64,000 bases of DNA from G963662265 sp963668545 (GTDB lineage Bacteria > Spirochaetota > Spirochaetia > CADAEX01): positions 744,001 through 808,000 of the forward strand of contig OY764868.1 of the NCBI GenBank assembly GCA_963668545.1. Reading direction: 5' to 3'. The notes under the pieces were generated by a model. The model saw only the letters and a list, made by a program, of their open reading frames with translations, was not told where the DNA came from and ran no database searches. How positions within the stretch are numbered: the first letter of the stretch is position 1; each line of letters opens with the position of its first letter. Positions 26,927-36,510 of this stretch are shown piece by piece. Position numbers and translations under genes: made by a program.

Positions 26927-27196
26927 TTAATTATCCGGTGCCGGGAGTTTAAAGGACCTTCTGCATCCATTTATATATTACTCATGCTTCCGGGACTGTA
27001 TTAATATCTGTTAATATGTTAGTTTCCTCTTAAATACAGAAGATATTAACTTCTGTCCGTTCTTTATTTTCTCAAATATAAATCATTTACAGCTGTATGC
27101 CGGTATTAAACAGGCATTACAGGTTAAATCATCAGGAAATAATAAACATAAAAAAACGCGGAAAAGGTCAGTTTTTATGCTGACAATGGAGAATAA
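26927..27196. other. Intergenic leader upstream of DEAD-box helicase
   Basis: 270 bases without a gene. It contains a 7-bp hairpin ACAGAAG/CTTCTGT (27046-27066) and a wider inverted repeat TTAATATCT (27001-27009) with AGATATTAA (27051-27059), which are mutually exclusive structures. Such a long structured 5' region before a DEAD-box helicase gene resembles cold-responsive helicase leaders in other bacteria, but this is only an analogy. Confidence 0.35.
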
Positions 27197-28624
27197 ATGT
27201 CATTTGAAAATTTCGGTATTAATATTGCTATTCTGGATGCTCTGAAAAAAGAGGGTTTCCGTAGTCCTACCCCGATACAGGCCCGTTCTGTGCCGGCGCT
27301 TCTGGCAGGAAGCGATCTTCTTGGAGGTGCTGAAACAGGGACAGGAAAAACAGCGGCATTTACCATACCGATACTTGATAAACTGAGCTGCAGGAAAAGC
27401 AGCGGAAAAAACCCGAGAGCCCTTATAATAGTACCCACAAGGGAACTTGCTCTGCAGGTTTGTGAAAATGTTAAAAGTTACGGAAGATATCTCAAGCTGA
27501 AAAGCGCGGAGATTTACGGGGGGGTGAATATTCAGAGCCAGATACAGAAGCTTGACAGGGGGACTGATATTGTAATTGCAACCCCGGGAAGGCTTCTTGA
27601 TCTGATAAATCAGAATGCTGTAAAGCTGAAAAATATTGAGATGCTGGTTCTTGACGAAGCTGACAGGATGCTTGATATGGGATTTATCAATGATATAAAG
27701 AAAATACTCGGTTATATCCCGAAGGAAAGACAGACAATGATGTTTTCAGCTACTTTCCCTTCCGAGATAAAAAAGCTTGCAGACAGAATGCTTAATAACC
27801 CCGAGGTTATTGAACTTTCACAGAAAAACAAGGCTGCAAAAACAGTTTCACAGTCTGCCTACCCTGTGGTAAATGATAAAAAACTCAAGCTGCTCTACCG
27901 TCTCATCACGGACAACGGATGGTACCAGGTTCTTGTTTTTACAAAGACAAAGAGACGAGCTCAGAGCCTTTCACAGCAGCTTGCAAAAAAAGGTATTACT
28001 GCTGATTCCCTCCATGGCGACAAGAGCCAGGGAGGGAGGACCCGTGCACTGAATAATTTCAAAACAGGGAAGATACAGGCTCTTGTTGCAACAGATATTG
28101 CAGCCAGGGGTATTGATATAAACCAGCTTGACTGTGTAATTAATTTTCAGCTTCCCCAGTCTCCCGAGGATTATATCCACAGGATAGGAAGGACAGGGCG
28201 TGCAGGTCTGGAGGGGACTGCTGTTTCACTGATTTCTTCAGAGGATATGGAGCAGTTCAGGAATATTGAAAAACACATGAACAAGAAAATAAAGATAATG
28301 ATTCTTGATGATTTTGTTTCTGAAAGCCTTAAAGCTGAAGTTGAAAAGAATGAAAGGATCAGTAAAGGTATCAGAAAACACCCTTCTGGCAAATCAGCCC
28401 AATCACCGGGATTGAGAAAAGGTGGAAGAAGGGCGGCTGCAAAACAGGAAGGAGAAATACCTGGAAGAAAGAGATCTGATGCTGATAGGAGAAAGGCCGG
28501 AAGATCATCCGGGATTACTGGAACAGATTCATTCAGGGGAGGGAGAACCCCGTCTGCAGGAAGGAGTTCCGGTTTTTCCGGGAGAGAAAAAAGGGCTGTA
28601 AATAACAGTACAGCAGTATATTGA
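27197..28624 (+). CDS. DEAD-box ATP-dependent RNA helicase, RhlE-like
   Basis: 475 aa. The helicase motifs are in order: Q motif (FRSPTPIQARSVP), I (AETGTGKT), Ia (PTRELALQ), II (DEAD in LVLDEADRMLDMG), III (SAT), IV (VLVFTKTKRRAQ), V (ATDIAARGIDI) and VI (HRIGRTGRAG). The C-terminal ~85 residues are basic and low complexity, rich in Arg, Gly and Ser, the RNA-binding tail typical of RhlE proteins. The function is RNA remodelling in ribosome assembly or decay. The 270-base leader may matter for regulation. A strong terminator follows. Confidence 0.93.
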   Translation: MSFENFGINIAILDALKKEGFRSPTPIQARSVPALLAGSDLLGGAETGTGKTAAFTIPILDKLSCRKSSGKNPRALIIVPTRELALQVCENVKSYGRYLKLKSAEIYGGVNIQSQIQKLDRGTDIVIATPGRLLDLINQNAVKLKNIEMLVLDEADRMLDMGFINDIKKILGYIPKERQTMMFSATFPSEIKKLADRMLNNPEVIELSQKNKAAKTVSQSAYPVVNDKKLKLLYRLITDNGWYQVLVFTKTKRRAQSLSQQLAKKGITADSLHGDKSQGGRTRALNNFKTGKIQALVATDIAARGIDINQLDCVINFQLPQSPEDYIHRIGRTGRAGLEGTAVSLISSEDMEQFRNIEKHMNKKIKIMILDDFVSESLKAEVEKNERISKGIRKHPSGKSAQSPGLRKGGRRAAAKQEGEIPGRKRSDADRRKAGRSSGITGTDSFRGGRTPSAGRSSGFSGREKRAVNNSTAVY

Positions 28625-28633
28625 GTACATGAT

Positions 28634-28665
28634 AAAACAGCTGATCACTGAATCAGCTGTTTTTT
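28634..28665 (+). terminator. Strong terminator after the helicase gene
   Basis: Perfect 12-bp stem AAAACAGCTGAT (28634-28645) with ATCAGCTGTTTT (28652-28663), a 6-base loop, and T continuing to 28665. The A-run on the other side makes it potentially bidirectional. Confidence 0.85.
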
Positions 28666-28724
28666 ATTCTTCTTATTTCTTTTCAGGGATTGAGATCAGC
28701 TGTCCTATATAATATTATCTTAAT

Positions 28725-29093
28725 ATGCCGAAGGTCAGAAAACTTGATTATGCAGCATTGTTATTCAGCCTCACTGTTATTGTACTTTTTTCCTATAATA
28801 TTTATTCAGGACAGGGGGAGGCTTTTTCTGTTAAGGTGGAATCCGAAGGGAGGGAATGGATTTATCCTCTTGATCGGGACAGGATTATCAGAGTTGAGGG
28901 TCCTATCGGTATAACTGAAATTCATATTGAAAATAATTCTGTATATATTCATGATTCCCCATGTCCTGACAAGCTATGTGTCATGGCAGGAAAACTTGAC
29001 AGGACAGGGCAGTGGGCAGCATGCCTCCCGAACAGAATTTTTGTTTCAATCGAGGGAAATCAGGATGATGAAATTGATGACCTTAACTACTGA
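28725..29093 (+). CDS. NusG domain II-containing membrane-anchored protein
   Basis: 122 aa. One N-terminal membrane helix (~10-28, LLFSLTVIVLFSYNIYSG) anchors a NusG-II domain outside the membrane: WIYPLDRDRIIRVEGPIGITEI, then the conserved HDSPCPDKLCVMAGKLDRTGQ and AACLPNRIFV. The CPDKLC motif is highly conserved in this family. No Shine-Dalgarno is visible, but TATAAT at 28708-28713 puts the transcription start at or near the ATG, so the message may be leaderless. It is followed at once by a Gx-transporter gene, the standard pairing for this family. Confidence 0.85.
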   Translation: MPKVRKLDYAALLFSLTVIVLFSYNIYSGQGEAFSVKVESEGREWIYPLDRDRIIRVEGPIGITEIHIENNSVYIHDSPCPDKLCVMAGKLDRTGQWAACLPNRIFVSIEGNQDDEIDDLNY

Positions 29094-29631
29094 AGAAAAG
29101 ACAACTGCCGCTGTTCTTGCTGCATTATGCATGTTCCTCTCTGTTATTGAATATCTGATCCCGAAACCTCTTCCTTTCATGAGGCTTGGTCTTGCAAATC
29201 TTCCTGTACTTGTATCTCTTGCAGTTCTTCCCGGGCGGGGAACAGTTGTTCTTGTAATCCTTAAAATAATGGGGCAGGGACTTGTTAACGGTACTCTTTT
29301 TTCATATATTTTTATTTTTTCTGCCGCAGGTTCAATTGCAAGCTGTGCTGTAATGATTTCTGTTTATACTCTTTTTTCCGGAAATATTTCTATGATGGGC
29401 ATAAGCGTGCTTGGAGCTCTTGCAGGCAATATGGTGCAGATAACAGCAGCAAGATATATTATTTTCGGCAATGCTGCCTATCTTATAGCGCCTCCTTTCC
29501 TTGTTATCGGAACAGTAAGTGCTCTTGTTCTGGGATACCTTGCAGAGGAATTCATTGAAAAATCCGAGTGGTTTGAAAGCAGAAAAAGGGCAGTATCTGA
29601 AGGAAAAAGGGCAGAAGGGGAAGGCGTTTGA
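29065..29631 (+). CDS. Gx transporter family protein (heptaprenyl diphosphate synthase component I-like)
   Basis: 188 aa from the ATG at 29065 (GAGGG eight bases upstream); it overlaps the NusG-II gene by 29 bases. About five membrane helices. The family signature KPLPFMRLGLANLPVLVSL near residue 33 and KIMGQGLVNGTLFSYIFIFSAAGS near 70 identify the Hpre_diP_synt_I/Gx transporter group, whose members resemble S-components of energy-coupling-factor transporters. Older annotations name it a heptaprenyl diphosphate synthase subunit; that activity is doubtful. Co-translated with NusG-II and the next membrane protein. Confidence 0.85.
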   Translation: MMKLMTLTTEEKTTAAVLAALCMFLSVIEYLIPKPLPFMRLGLANLPVLVSLAVLPGRGTVVLVILKIMGQGLVNGTLFSYIFIFSAAGSIASCAVMISVYTLFSGNISMMGISVLGALAGNMVQITAARYIIFGNAAYLIAPPFLVIGTVSALVLGYLAEEFIEKSEWFESRKRAVSEGKRAEGEGV

Positions 29632-30278
29632 ATATTCTCAAAAAAGTCAGACCTGATTACATGTTTGCCTCGGCCCTGATTGTAATTCCCGCATTCATCT
29701 TTCAGGATAGTGTTTTATTAAAATGGATGCATGTTTTTATTTTCATGTCTGTATCTGTAATGGCCGGAAAAAGAATAAGGATAATTCCCAATATAATAAT
29801 GCTTGCCGGTATAACTGCTGCAAATCTTCTCACTCCTGTCGGAGAAGTGATGTTTCATGTAATGAAATTCCCTGTTACAAAAGGTGCACTGTACAGCGGT
29901 CTTGAAAAGACAGCTCTTCTTACCGGAATGATATATATTTCCAGAATTGCCCTTTCCGGAAATTTCCGGATCAGCCGGAACAGGAGAAATATGATATCTG
30001 ATGTTTTTTATTACTTTGAAAGACTCATGGAGGGGGACAGAAGCCCTTCCGGAAAGATTTTCAGTATAAGAAGAGAGCGGATATTACATCCTGCTTTTAT
30101 CAGCGAACTTATCAGGATGACAGACAGGAAACTGCTTGAGATGGAAAACAGTATCAGCAATAATGATTCAGGGCGGATATCTGAAGAACTGAGAGAATAC
30201 TGTGTTGCATTATCATGGATTTTTCTTTTTATCTTTGCTGCATCCAACTGGCTGATTTATTCCATCAGGTTTATATAG
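29628..30278 (+). CDS. Membrane protein, possibly ECF transporter T-component-like
   Basis: 216 aa with a TTG start that overlaps the stop of the Gx-transporter gene; an AGGGGAAGG site precedes it. Hydrophobic helices cover ~12-60, ~85-110 and ~190-212. Between them lies a basic cytoplasmic stretch (GNFRISRNRRNMISDVFYYFERLM). Position after a Gx transporter and the hydrophobicity pattern suggest a CbiQ/EcfT-type partner, but the EcfT Ala-Arg-Gly coupling motifs are not clear. Third gene of the trio. Confidence 0.5.
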   Translation: MNILKKVRPDYMFASALIVIPAFIFQDSVLLKWMHVFIFMSVSVMAGKRIRIIPNIIMLAGITAANLLTPVGEVMFHVMKFPVTKGALYSGLEKTALLTGMIYISRIALSGNFRISRNRRNMISDVFYYFERLMEGDRSPSGKIFSIRRERILHPAFISELIRMTDRKLLEMENSISNNDSGRISEELREYCVALSWIFLFIFAASNWLIYSIRFI

Positions 30279-30364
30279 TTATTCAGAAGAAAACAGCTGA
30301 TAATATTAAAATGAACGACACCTGCCTTTAAAAGTATGCAATAATAAATACTTCAGGGGGAAAC

Positions 30365-31990
30365 ATGAATCCGCGGAAAAATATTCTTTTCATTGTGATA
30401 TTTTTATGTTCAGCCTTTATCCATGCTGATGAGGAAAGCTCTGTTTTTGATTATATGGATAAGCTTGCAGATGAGGCATTGTCTGTTGTCAGAAATAATA
30501 TCCCGGGGGGAGGAGAAAGAGACACCGCAGTGATTTCTTCAGGAATCGAGGTGAACGGGGAAGCGGTAATTCTTGGGGATCTGTTTTCCAGGAAATTTGC
30601 AGTAAGAGCTGCCGGCAGTAAAATACCCGGAGTAACTGTCCTGAGCAGGGATTATGACAGAATGCTTGAGGAGGAAAGGGGGAAAAACCCTTCTGAAAGC
30701 AGGGAATTACCTGCAGATTACGTGATAACAGGGTCTGCTTTTAAATCAGAAAGCAGGGATGAGCTTCTGATTGTTATTCAGCTTCTGAGGGTTGATGATG
30801 CAGTTGTCATGGGCGGTTTTGAGAAAAAAATACCATTAACAGAAGATATAGAGGATTATCTGCACAGGAAAAACAGCCGATCTGCTGAGGGGGATGATTT
30901 TGAGAATGATGATTCCTATGATGAAGCGACTGTTCTGGGGCCTGATGATTATTCCGAGGGGCATAATCTTCTCCCTTGAGGTGACTGCGACTGGTTTGTT
31001 TTATCTGCAGAAAATCTGCCTGAAGGCAGGGATGTACTTCTGACTGTATTCACCACAGGAACTACTGATACTTATATGGAATTATATGGACCTGATGACC
31101 CTTTTAACCTTTTGGATGAAAGTGATGACTGGAATGATGAAAATTCCATGGTAAGGGTATCTGCAAGAAAGGGGCAGAAATTCTGGGTAATGGTCAGGGG
31201 GTATGGAGATGATGTTACAGGTTTTTACGGAATAAAAACTGAAATGGAGGAAATTGCTTCAGACAGTTATGAGCCTGACAACAGCATGGAAGCAGCTGGT
31301 GAATTATCTCCTGACGGGGAAGCAGTACTTCGGTCTCTGATTCCGGATGATGATGAAGACTGGATGTTTGTTCAGATCCCTGAATCAGCAGATGACCGGG
31401 TCCTTTTGAATGTGGAAACTTCAGGAAATACAGATACATTTCTTGAGTTATATGATTCTGATGGTGATTTTTTAATTGATAATGATGATTCCGGATCAGA
31501 AAATAATGCAAAAATACAGTACCTTGTTTCACCGGGAAAACTCTACTATCTGATGGCGGTTTCCAGTGAATATAACAGTACAGGCGAATACGGGATATCT
31601 GCTTCCATTCAGAAAGTTATCCATGACAGCTTTGAACCTGATAATTCACCGGATGAGGCTTCTCTTATAGAACCCGGATCTGTAAGGCAGAAACACTCAT
31701 TTGTCCCGGCTGATGACAGTGACTGGTATTTTTTCACGATAAGTGAACAGCATAAGATTGAAATAAGGACCTACGGAGATTCCGATACTTCCATGTATCT
31801 CTTTGACGGCAGCAGAAGGATTATATCTGAAGATTCTCTGATTGCAGAAGATGATGACGGAGGAGAGGATTATAATGCCCTTATTGTCAAAGATCTTTCC
31901 CCCGGTACCTACTATATACTTGTAACACAGCTGTATGATGATCCTGTAATCGGTAATGAATATTCAATATCTTTAAATCAGGCTGAATAA
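30365..31990 (+). pseudogene. Secreted CsgG/FlgO-like + three PPC repeats, interrupted by in-frame TGA
   Basis: Read as one frame of 541 codons with a single stop, TGA at 30977-30979. The N-terminus has a signal peptide (IVIFLCSAFIHA) and a ~140-residue domain ending YVITGSAFKSESRDELLIVIQLL, like CsgG/FlgO proteins. Three PPC (pre-peptidase C-terminal) beta repeats of ~105 residues follow, each with a P-x-D-x-DW motif (LIPDDDEDWMF, FVPADDSDWYF) and DNDDSG-type loops. The TGA falls inside the first repeat exactly where the motif begins (NLLP-stop-GDCDWF), and similarity continues unbroken after it. So this is a nonsense mutation, a sequencing error or a recoded codon. Without readthrough the product is 204 aa. 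Confidence 0.75.
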
Positions 31991-32038
31991 AAAACAGGTA
32001 TTTATCTGAATAAAATGTCTGAAAATAATTAAAATCTT

Positions 32039-32090
32039 AAGATCACACAATAGATATTCGTGAAATAAGGGTATATCTATTGATCTTTTT
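32039..32090 (+). terminator. Terminator after the PPC-repeat gene
   Basis: Long imperfect hairpin: AAGATCACACAATAGATAT (32039-32057) with ATATCTATTGATCTT (32073-32087), then a T tract to 32090. Three bases bulge out of the 5' arm. Confidence 0.6.
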
Positions 32091-32217
32091 GCCATAATAT
32101 ATGAAAATCAGACAAAGAAATTTTAAAAAAGTCTCTAAATCATGTAAAATAGGTTTGTCATAATCCCTCAAAATATTTATTCTATTGGGGTGAAAATACA
32201 ATAAAAAGGATGAGAAA

Positions 32218-33294
32218 ATGGGAGTATTAGACAAAATCAAACCGGGTGTTGTTTACGGTGAAGATCTTAAAACACTCTTTGATATCTGCAAGAAAGAAGG
32301 ATTTGCCCTTCCAGCTGTTAACTGCGTAGGCAGCGATTCTGTTAACGCTGTACTTGAAGCAGCAGCAAAGGTGAAATCCCCTGTTATGATACAGTTTTCA
32401 AACGGCGGAGGACAGTTTTATGCAGGTAAGGGTCTTGCTGCTGAAGGGCAGGACAGGGCAGTTCTCGGTTCAATATCAGGTGCACTGCATGTTCATCTGA
32501 TGGCTGAAAAATATGGTGTACCGGTGGTGCTTCATACTGACCACTGTGCGAAAAAACTGATGCCCTGGGTAGATGGACTTCTGGATGCAGGTGAGGATTA
32601 CTTTAAGAAGAACGGGAAACCGCTTTTTTCTTCACATATGCTTGACCTTTCAGAAGAACCAATTGCAGAAAATATTGAAATAAGCAGGAAATATCTTGAA
32701 AGAATGAGCAAATTGGGAATGTTCCTGGAAATCGAACTTGGAATAACAGGCGGTGAAGAGGACGGAGTTGATAATTCAGATGCAGCACCTGAGGATCTCT
32801 ACTCAAAACCGGAAGAAATTGATTTTGCATATACAGAACTCAGCAAGATAAGTCCCAACTTTACTATTGCGGCAGCTTTCGGAAATGTACATGGTGTATA
32901 TAAACCGGGAAATGTAAAGCTCACACCTTCAATTCTTGGAAAATCACAGAAATATATCGCAGAAAAGCATGGCCTTTCAGAAAAACATCCGGTTACTTTT
33001 GTATTCCACGGCGGATCTGGATCTTCCCAGGCGGAAATAAGGGAAGCAATAAGTTACGGTGTAGTTAAAATGAATATTGATACAGATACACAGTGGGCTA
33101 CATGGGAAGGTATTCTCAATTACTACAATGATAAGAAAGATTATCTTCAGGGACAGCTTGGTAATCCTGCAGGACCGGATGCTCCTAACAAGAAGCACTA
33201 CGATCCCAGGGTATGGCTCAGAAAGGGACAGGAAAGCATGGTTGCAAGGGTTGAAAAAGCTTTTGAAGACCTCAACTGCATAGGCAGAAACTGA
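32218..33294 (+). CDS. fbaA: Fructose-bisphosphate aldolase, class II
   Basis: 358 aa, the length of E. coli FbaA (class IIA). The Zn-binding and substrate motifs are visible: VPVVLHTDHCAKK near 100, SSHMLDLSEEP near 140, EIELGITGGEEDGVDN near 172, AFGNVHGVYKPGNVKL near 220, HGGSGSSQAEI near 263 and VVKMNIDTDTQWA near 282. It cleaves fructose-1,6-bisphosphate in glycolysis. It has its own terminator and no operon partners. Confidence 0.96.
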   Translation: MGVLDKIKPGVVYGEDLKTLFDICKKEGFALPAVNCVGSDSVNAVLEAAAKVKSPVMIQFSNGGGQFYAGKGLAAEGQDRAVLGSISGALHVHLMAEKYGVPVVLHTDHCAKKLMPWVDGLLDAGEDYFKKNGKPLFSSHMLDLSEEPIAENIEISRKYLERMSKLGMFLEIELGITGGEEDGVDNSDAAPEDLYSKPEEIDFAYTELSKISPNFTIAAAFGNVHGVYKPGNVKLTPSILGKSQKYIAEKHGLSEKHPVTFVFHGGSGSSQAEIREAISYGVVKMNIDTDTQWATWEGILNYYNDKKDYLQGQLGNPAGPDAPNKKHYDPRVWLRKGQESMVARVEKAFEDLNCIGRN

Positions 33295-33319
33295 TTCCGA
33301 TAATTTCAGTTATCAAAGG

Positions 33320-33349
33320 CCCCGGAGTATTCACTTCGGGGTTTTTTTT
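33320..33349 (+). terminator. Terminator after the aldolase gene
   Basis: Stem CCCCGGA (33320-33326) against TTCGGGG (33335-33341) with one G-U pair, followed by eight T. Confidence 0.85.
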
Positions 33350-33391
33350 ATATTATCGAACTATAATTTATAAATAAAAAAGAGAGGATGG

Positions 33392-34944
33392 ATGTTTTTT
33401 CAGGAGATTCCCATGATGCTTGCCTTTATTCTTGTTCTTTCAGGAACTGCTACTGCAGCTCTTGCTTCATGGATAATTTCCGGAAAGAAGAAGGTTTGCG
33501 GAGCTTCCGACTTCAGTCTTTTTCTGTTGACAGTTTCTCTTTACTGCTTCGGTTATGCCTTTGAAATCAACAAGAGTACAATTTCAGGAATCTATGACTC
33601 ACTGAGAATACAGTTTACAGGAATTCCTTTCTCAACAGTATTCTTTCTTTTATTTTCTGTAAAACTCATAACAGAAAAGAAAATCAGATATTATATCTAT
33701 CTGATTCTTTTTATTATACCTGTAGTTACAATCCTGGCTGTTTTTACACTTGAAAAGCATGATCTTTTTTACAGCGATGCCTCAGTTGTATACGGCGGAC
33801 TTTTCCCTGTACTTCACTATACTGCAGGGCCTCTTTATATTGTCAGCATGGCTAATCTTATTACAACATCCTGTATTGCTGAGATTCTGCTTTTTTTAAA
33901 TATATTCAGAAGCAGGGGAATTAAACGGAAGCAGATAATTATTGTTTTTATTTCAGGTTTTTCCCCATACTTTCGGCAGTGATAAATCCAGTAAGGATGA
34001 ATTATTTTGATATCCAGCCTTTTGTCCTGATGATAACAGGGGTGATACTATCGGTAGCAGTATTCAGATACAGAATGTTTGATCTTATACCATATGCCAG
34101 GGAGATTGCTGTTGATTCAATGAAAGATTACTTTATTGTTTTTGATATGGATGGGAATGTTCAGGATTTTAATTCTTCGGCCGGAAAATCAGACATGCTA
34201 TGTGATATTGTAGCAGGATCACAACTGCCGGAAAAAAATCCCCTGAAAAGGTTCTGTGATTCTGCTATTAAATATAAATCAGCTTTTTCTGAAATGATTG
34301 ATTATCAGTTTGACTACAAGGAAAGAAACTATCAGCTGAAAATTTCATATATAAAGAAGGATTATATATCTGAATCAGGTTATGTCTTCATTGTTAGTGA
34401 TATCACGAAATCTGTGAAAATAATAAAGGAGCTTGAGTATTATGCCATATATAACTCCCTTACGGGAAGCTATAACAGAAGACATATTATAAATCTTGCC
34501 AATCGTGAAATTAATATTGCTTTGAAAAGCAGAATATATATCGGCTTTATCCTTATTGATATAGACCATTTTAAAAAAGTCAATGATACCTTCGGTCATC
34601 TGACAGGTGATTATGTCTTAAAGGAATTCTCTTTGATAATAGGACGGGAGCTGAGGGTTTCCGATCTTTACGGCCGCTATGGAGGGGAGGAATTCCTTGT
34701 TGTATGCCCCGGTTCAGATCCTGAAACTACACTTTCCATAGCTGAACGTCTCAGAGTATCAGTTCAGGAACACTCTTTCGTCTATAAAAACGAAGCAGTC
34801 AGAGTAACAGCCAGTTTTGGAGTTTTTGCAAAAATTCCCTCAAAAAATGATACTTTTGATGATATGCTCAGAAAAGCTGATATTGCTTTGTATAATGCAA
34901 AAAACAGCGGAAGAAACAATTCCCGGATTTACACGGCAGACTAG
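33392..34944 (+). pseudogene. 7TM-sensor GGDEF diguanylate cyclase, frameshifted
   Basis: Two adjacent frames make one gene. The 5' part (33392-33982) encodes six to seven membrane helices of the 7TM histidine-kinase N-terminal type. Around the T5C4 run at 33958-33966 the frame must shift by one base for the natural continuation (FPILSAVINPVRMNYFDIQPF, last helix, then FRYRMFDLIPYARE). A PAS-like region follows, then a GGDEF domain: DIDHFKKVND, RYGGEEFLVV with an intact GGEEF active site, and an RVSD inhibitory site five residues before it. The cyclase domain would make c-di-GMP. An ATG at 33413 with AGGAG upstream is an alternative start. The cause of the shift is open: error, mutation or slippage. 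Confidence 0.78.
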
Positions 34945-35021
34945 GATCCCGGGAGATATAAACAGCTGATATCCTTTTTAATCTATTCCAGCAAAATGAT
35001 TTTCTATTTATAATCAGCTTT

Positions 35022-36362
35022 ATGCGTCATGAAAAAAGATCATCTCTTGTAAAAGGAGCAATACCGGCTCAGCTTTTTTCCTTAACCTGGCCAGGTATTG
35101 GAGGATCTCTTGCAATTACAGTATTCAATCTTACAGATACATTTTTCGTATCAAGGCTGGGTACAGATGCACTGGCTGCAATGGGATTCACTTTCCCTGT
35201 AATTCTGATTGTTGCTGCTGCTGCATCAGGAATAAGCATGGGTTCAGGTTCTGTCCTTTCCCGTGCGCTGGGCAGCGGTGATTCCCACCTTATGAAACGG
35301 ACAGCAACAGACGGCATACTGCTTTCTGTTTTTCTTGTCGGACTTATAAGCACTGCAGGTATATTTACACTTGATATTCTGTTTACAGCAATGGGAGCAG
35401 AAGGAGAAGTGCTGTCCCTTGTAAAGGACTATATGCTTATCTGGTATATCGGTTCTGTTGCCATTATCATGCCCCCTGTGAGCGACAGCTGTCTGAGGGC
35501 AACCGGTGATATGGTCAGGCCCTTTGTTGTCATGATGGTGTGTGCGGGGATGAATGCCGCACTTGATCCTGTCCTGATTTTCGGATATTTCGGATTTCCC
35601 GCCATGGGGATAAAGGGAGCTGCTGTTGCCACAGTGTTTTCCAGGTGCGCGGGAATGGTTGCGACACTGTCCTTTCTCCATTTTAATGCAGGGCTTCTTG
35701 ATTTCACCCTCCCTTCACCGGGAGAAATCAGGGATTCCTGGAAGAGAATCCTTCATATCGGTATTCCCTCTGCTTTTACCCAGCTTCTTTATCCTCTGAC
35801 AAGGGGTGTTGTAACTTCCCTTGCCGCCCTTGCAGGCGGGTCTGTCGCAGTTGCTTCAGTTGCATCCGGGTCAAGGATAGAAAGCTTTGCTGTAATTATT
35901 GTCAGGGCTTACAGCATGGCACTTGTCCCTATGATCGGGCAGAATACAGGTGCCGGAAAGTGGGACAGGATAAGGGAAATAAGATCTGTATCTGCAAAAC
36001 TTTCCCTGTACTACGGCTTCACTGTTATTGCTGCAGCGCTTGTATTTGCCCCGCAGCTTTCAGGGATTTTCAGTACAGATATTTCTGTAATTGAAAACAC
36101 TGTGATTTATCTGCGGATTACCGCTTTAGCTGCCGGGGCTTTTGCCTACTATACATGGACAGGCCAGTCACTTAATGCGGCAGGCCTTCCCGGGCCTTCA
36201 GCCCTGCTCAATTCAGCCGGCATACTGGTATTCCAGATCCCTCTCTCCTGGGCAGGTGTATCTCTTTACGGATTTAAGGGGCTTGTTACAGGCCTTGCTC
36301 TCGGCCAGTTGATAACTTCATTTATAGCAGTCCATTCAGGCAGAAAGAACCTTTCAAGGTGA
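35022..36362 (+). CDS. MATE-family multidrug/cation efflux transporter
   Basis: 446 aa with about twelve membrane helices. MATE signatures include LTWPGIGGSLAITVFNLTDTFFVSRLG at the start of the first bundle, AAAASGISMGSGSVLSRALGSGD, and a second-half repeat HIGIPSAFTQLLYPLTRGVV with GQNTGAGKWDRI. It would export drugs or metabolites in exchange for Na+ or H+. No Shine-Dalgarno is present. A TATAAT at 35009-35014 lies seven bases before the ATG, so the transcript may be leaderless. Monocistronic. Confidence 0.92.
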   Translation: MRHEKRSSLVKGAIPAQLFSLTWPGIGGSLAITVFNLTDTFFVSRLGTDALAAMGFTFPVILIVAAAASGISMGSGSVLSRALGSGDSHLMKRTATDGILLSVFLVGLISTAGIFTLDILFTAMGAEGEVLSLVKDYMLIWYIGSVAIIMPPVSDSCLRATGDMVRPFVVMMVCAGMNAALDPVLIFGYFGFPAMGIKGAAVATVFSRCAGMVATLSFLHFNAGLLDFTLPSPGEIRDSWKRILHIGIPSAFTQLLYPLTRGVVTSLAALAGGSVAVASVASGSRIESFAVIIVRAYSMALVPMIGQNTGAGKWDRIREIRSVSAKLSLYYGFTVIAAALVFAPQLSGIFSTDISVIENTVIYLRITALAAGAFAYYTWTGQSLNAAGLPGPSALLNSAGILVFQIPLSWAGVSLYGFKGLVTGLALGQLITSFIAVHSGRKNLSR

Positions 36363-36510
36363 AATGATATCTGAAATAAATTAAACTGTTATAAAAAATA
36401 ACTGTATTGTCAGAACTGAATAAAATTGCCTGTCATCTGTGCTATAATTATTATATTGAAGCATCAGTTTCAATGCTGCAGATAAATACATATTAAGTGA
36501 GATACCGGTT

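Noticed and set aside
28927..29064. Long 5' extension of the Gx-transporter frame
   Set aside because: It overlaps most of the NusG-II domain gene in another frame; the ATG at 29065 has a ribosome site and starts the family sequence.
30977..31030. Selenocysteine reading of the TGA
   Set aside because: No convincing SECIS hairpin at the proper distance, and the position in the other PPC repeats is not Cys.
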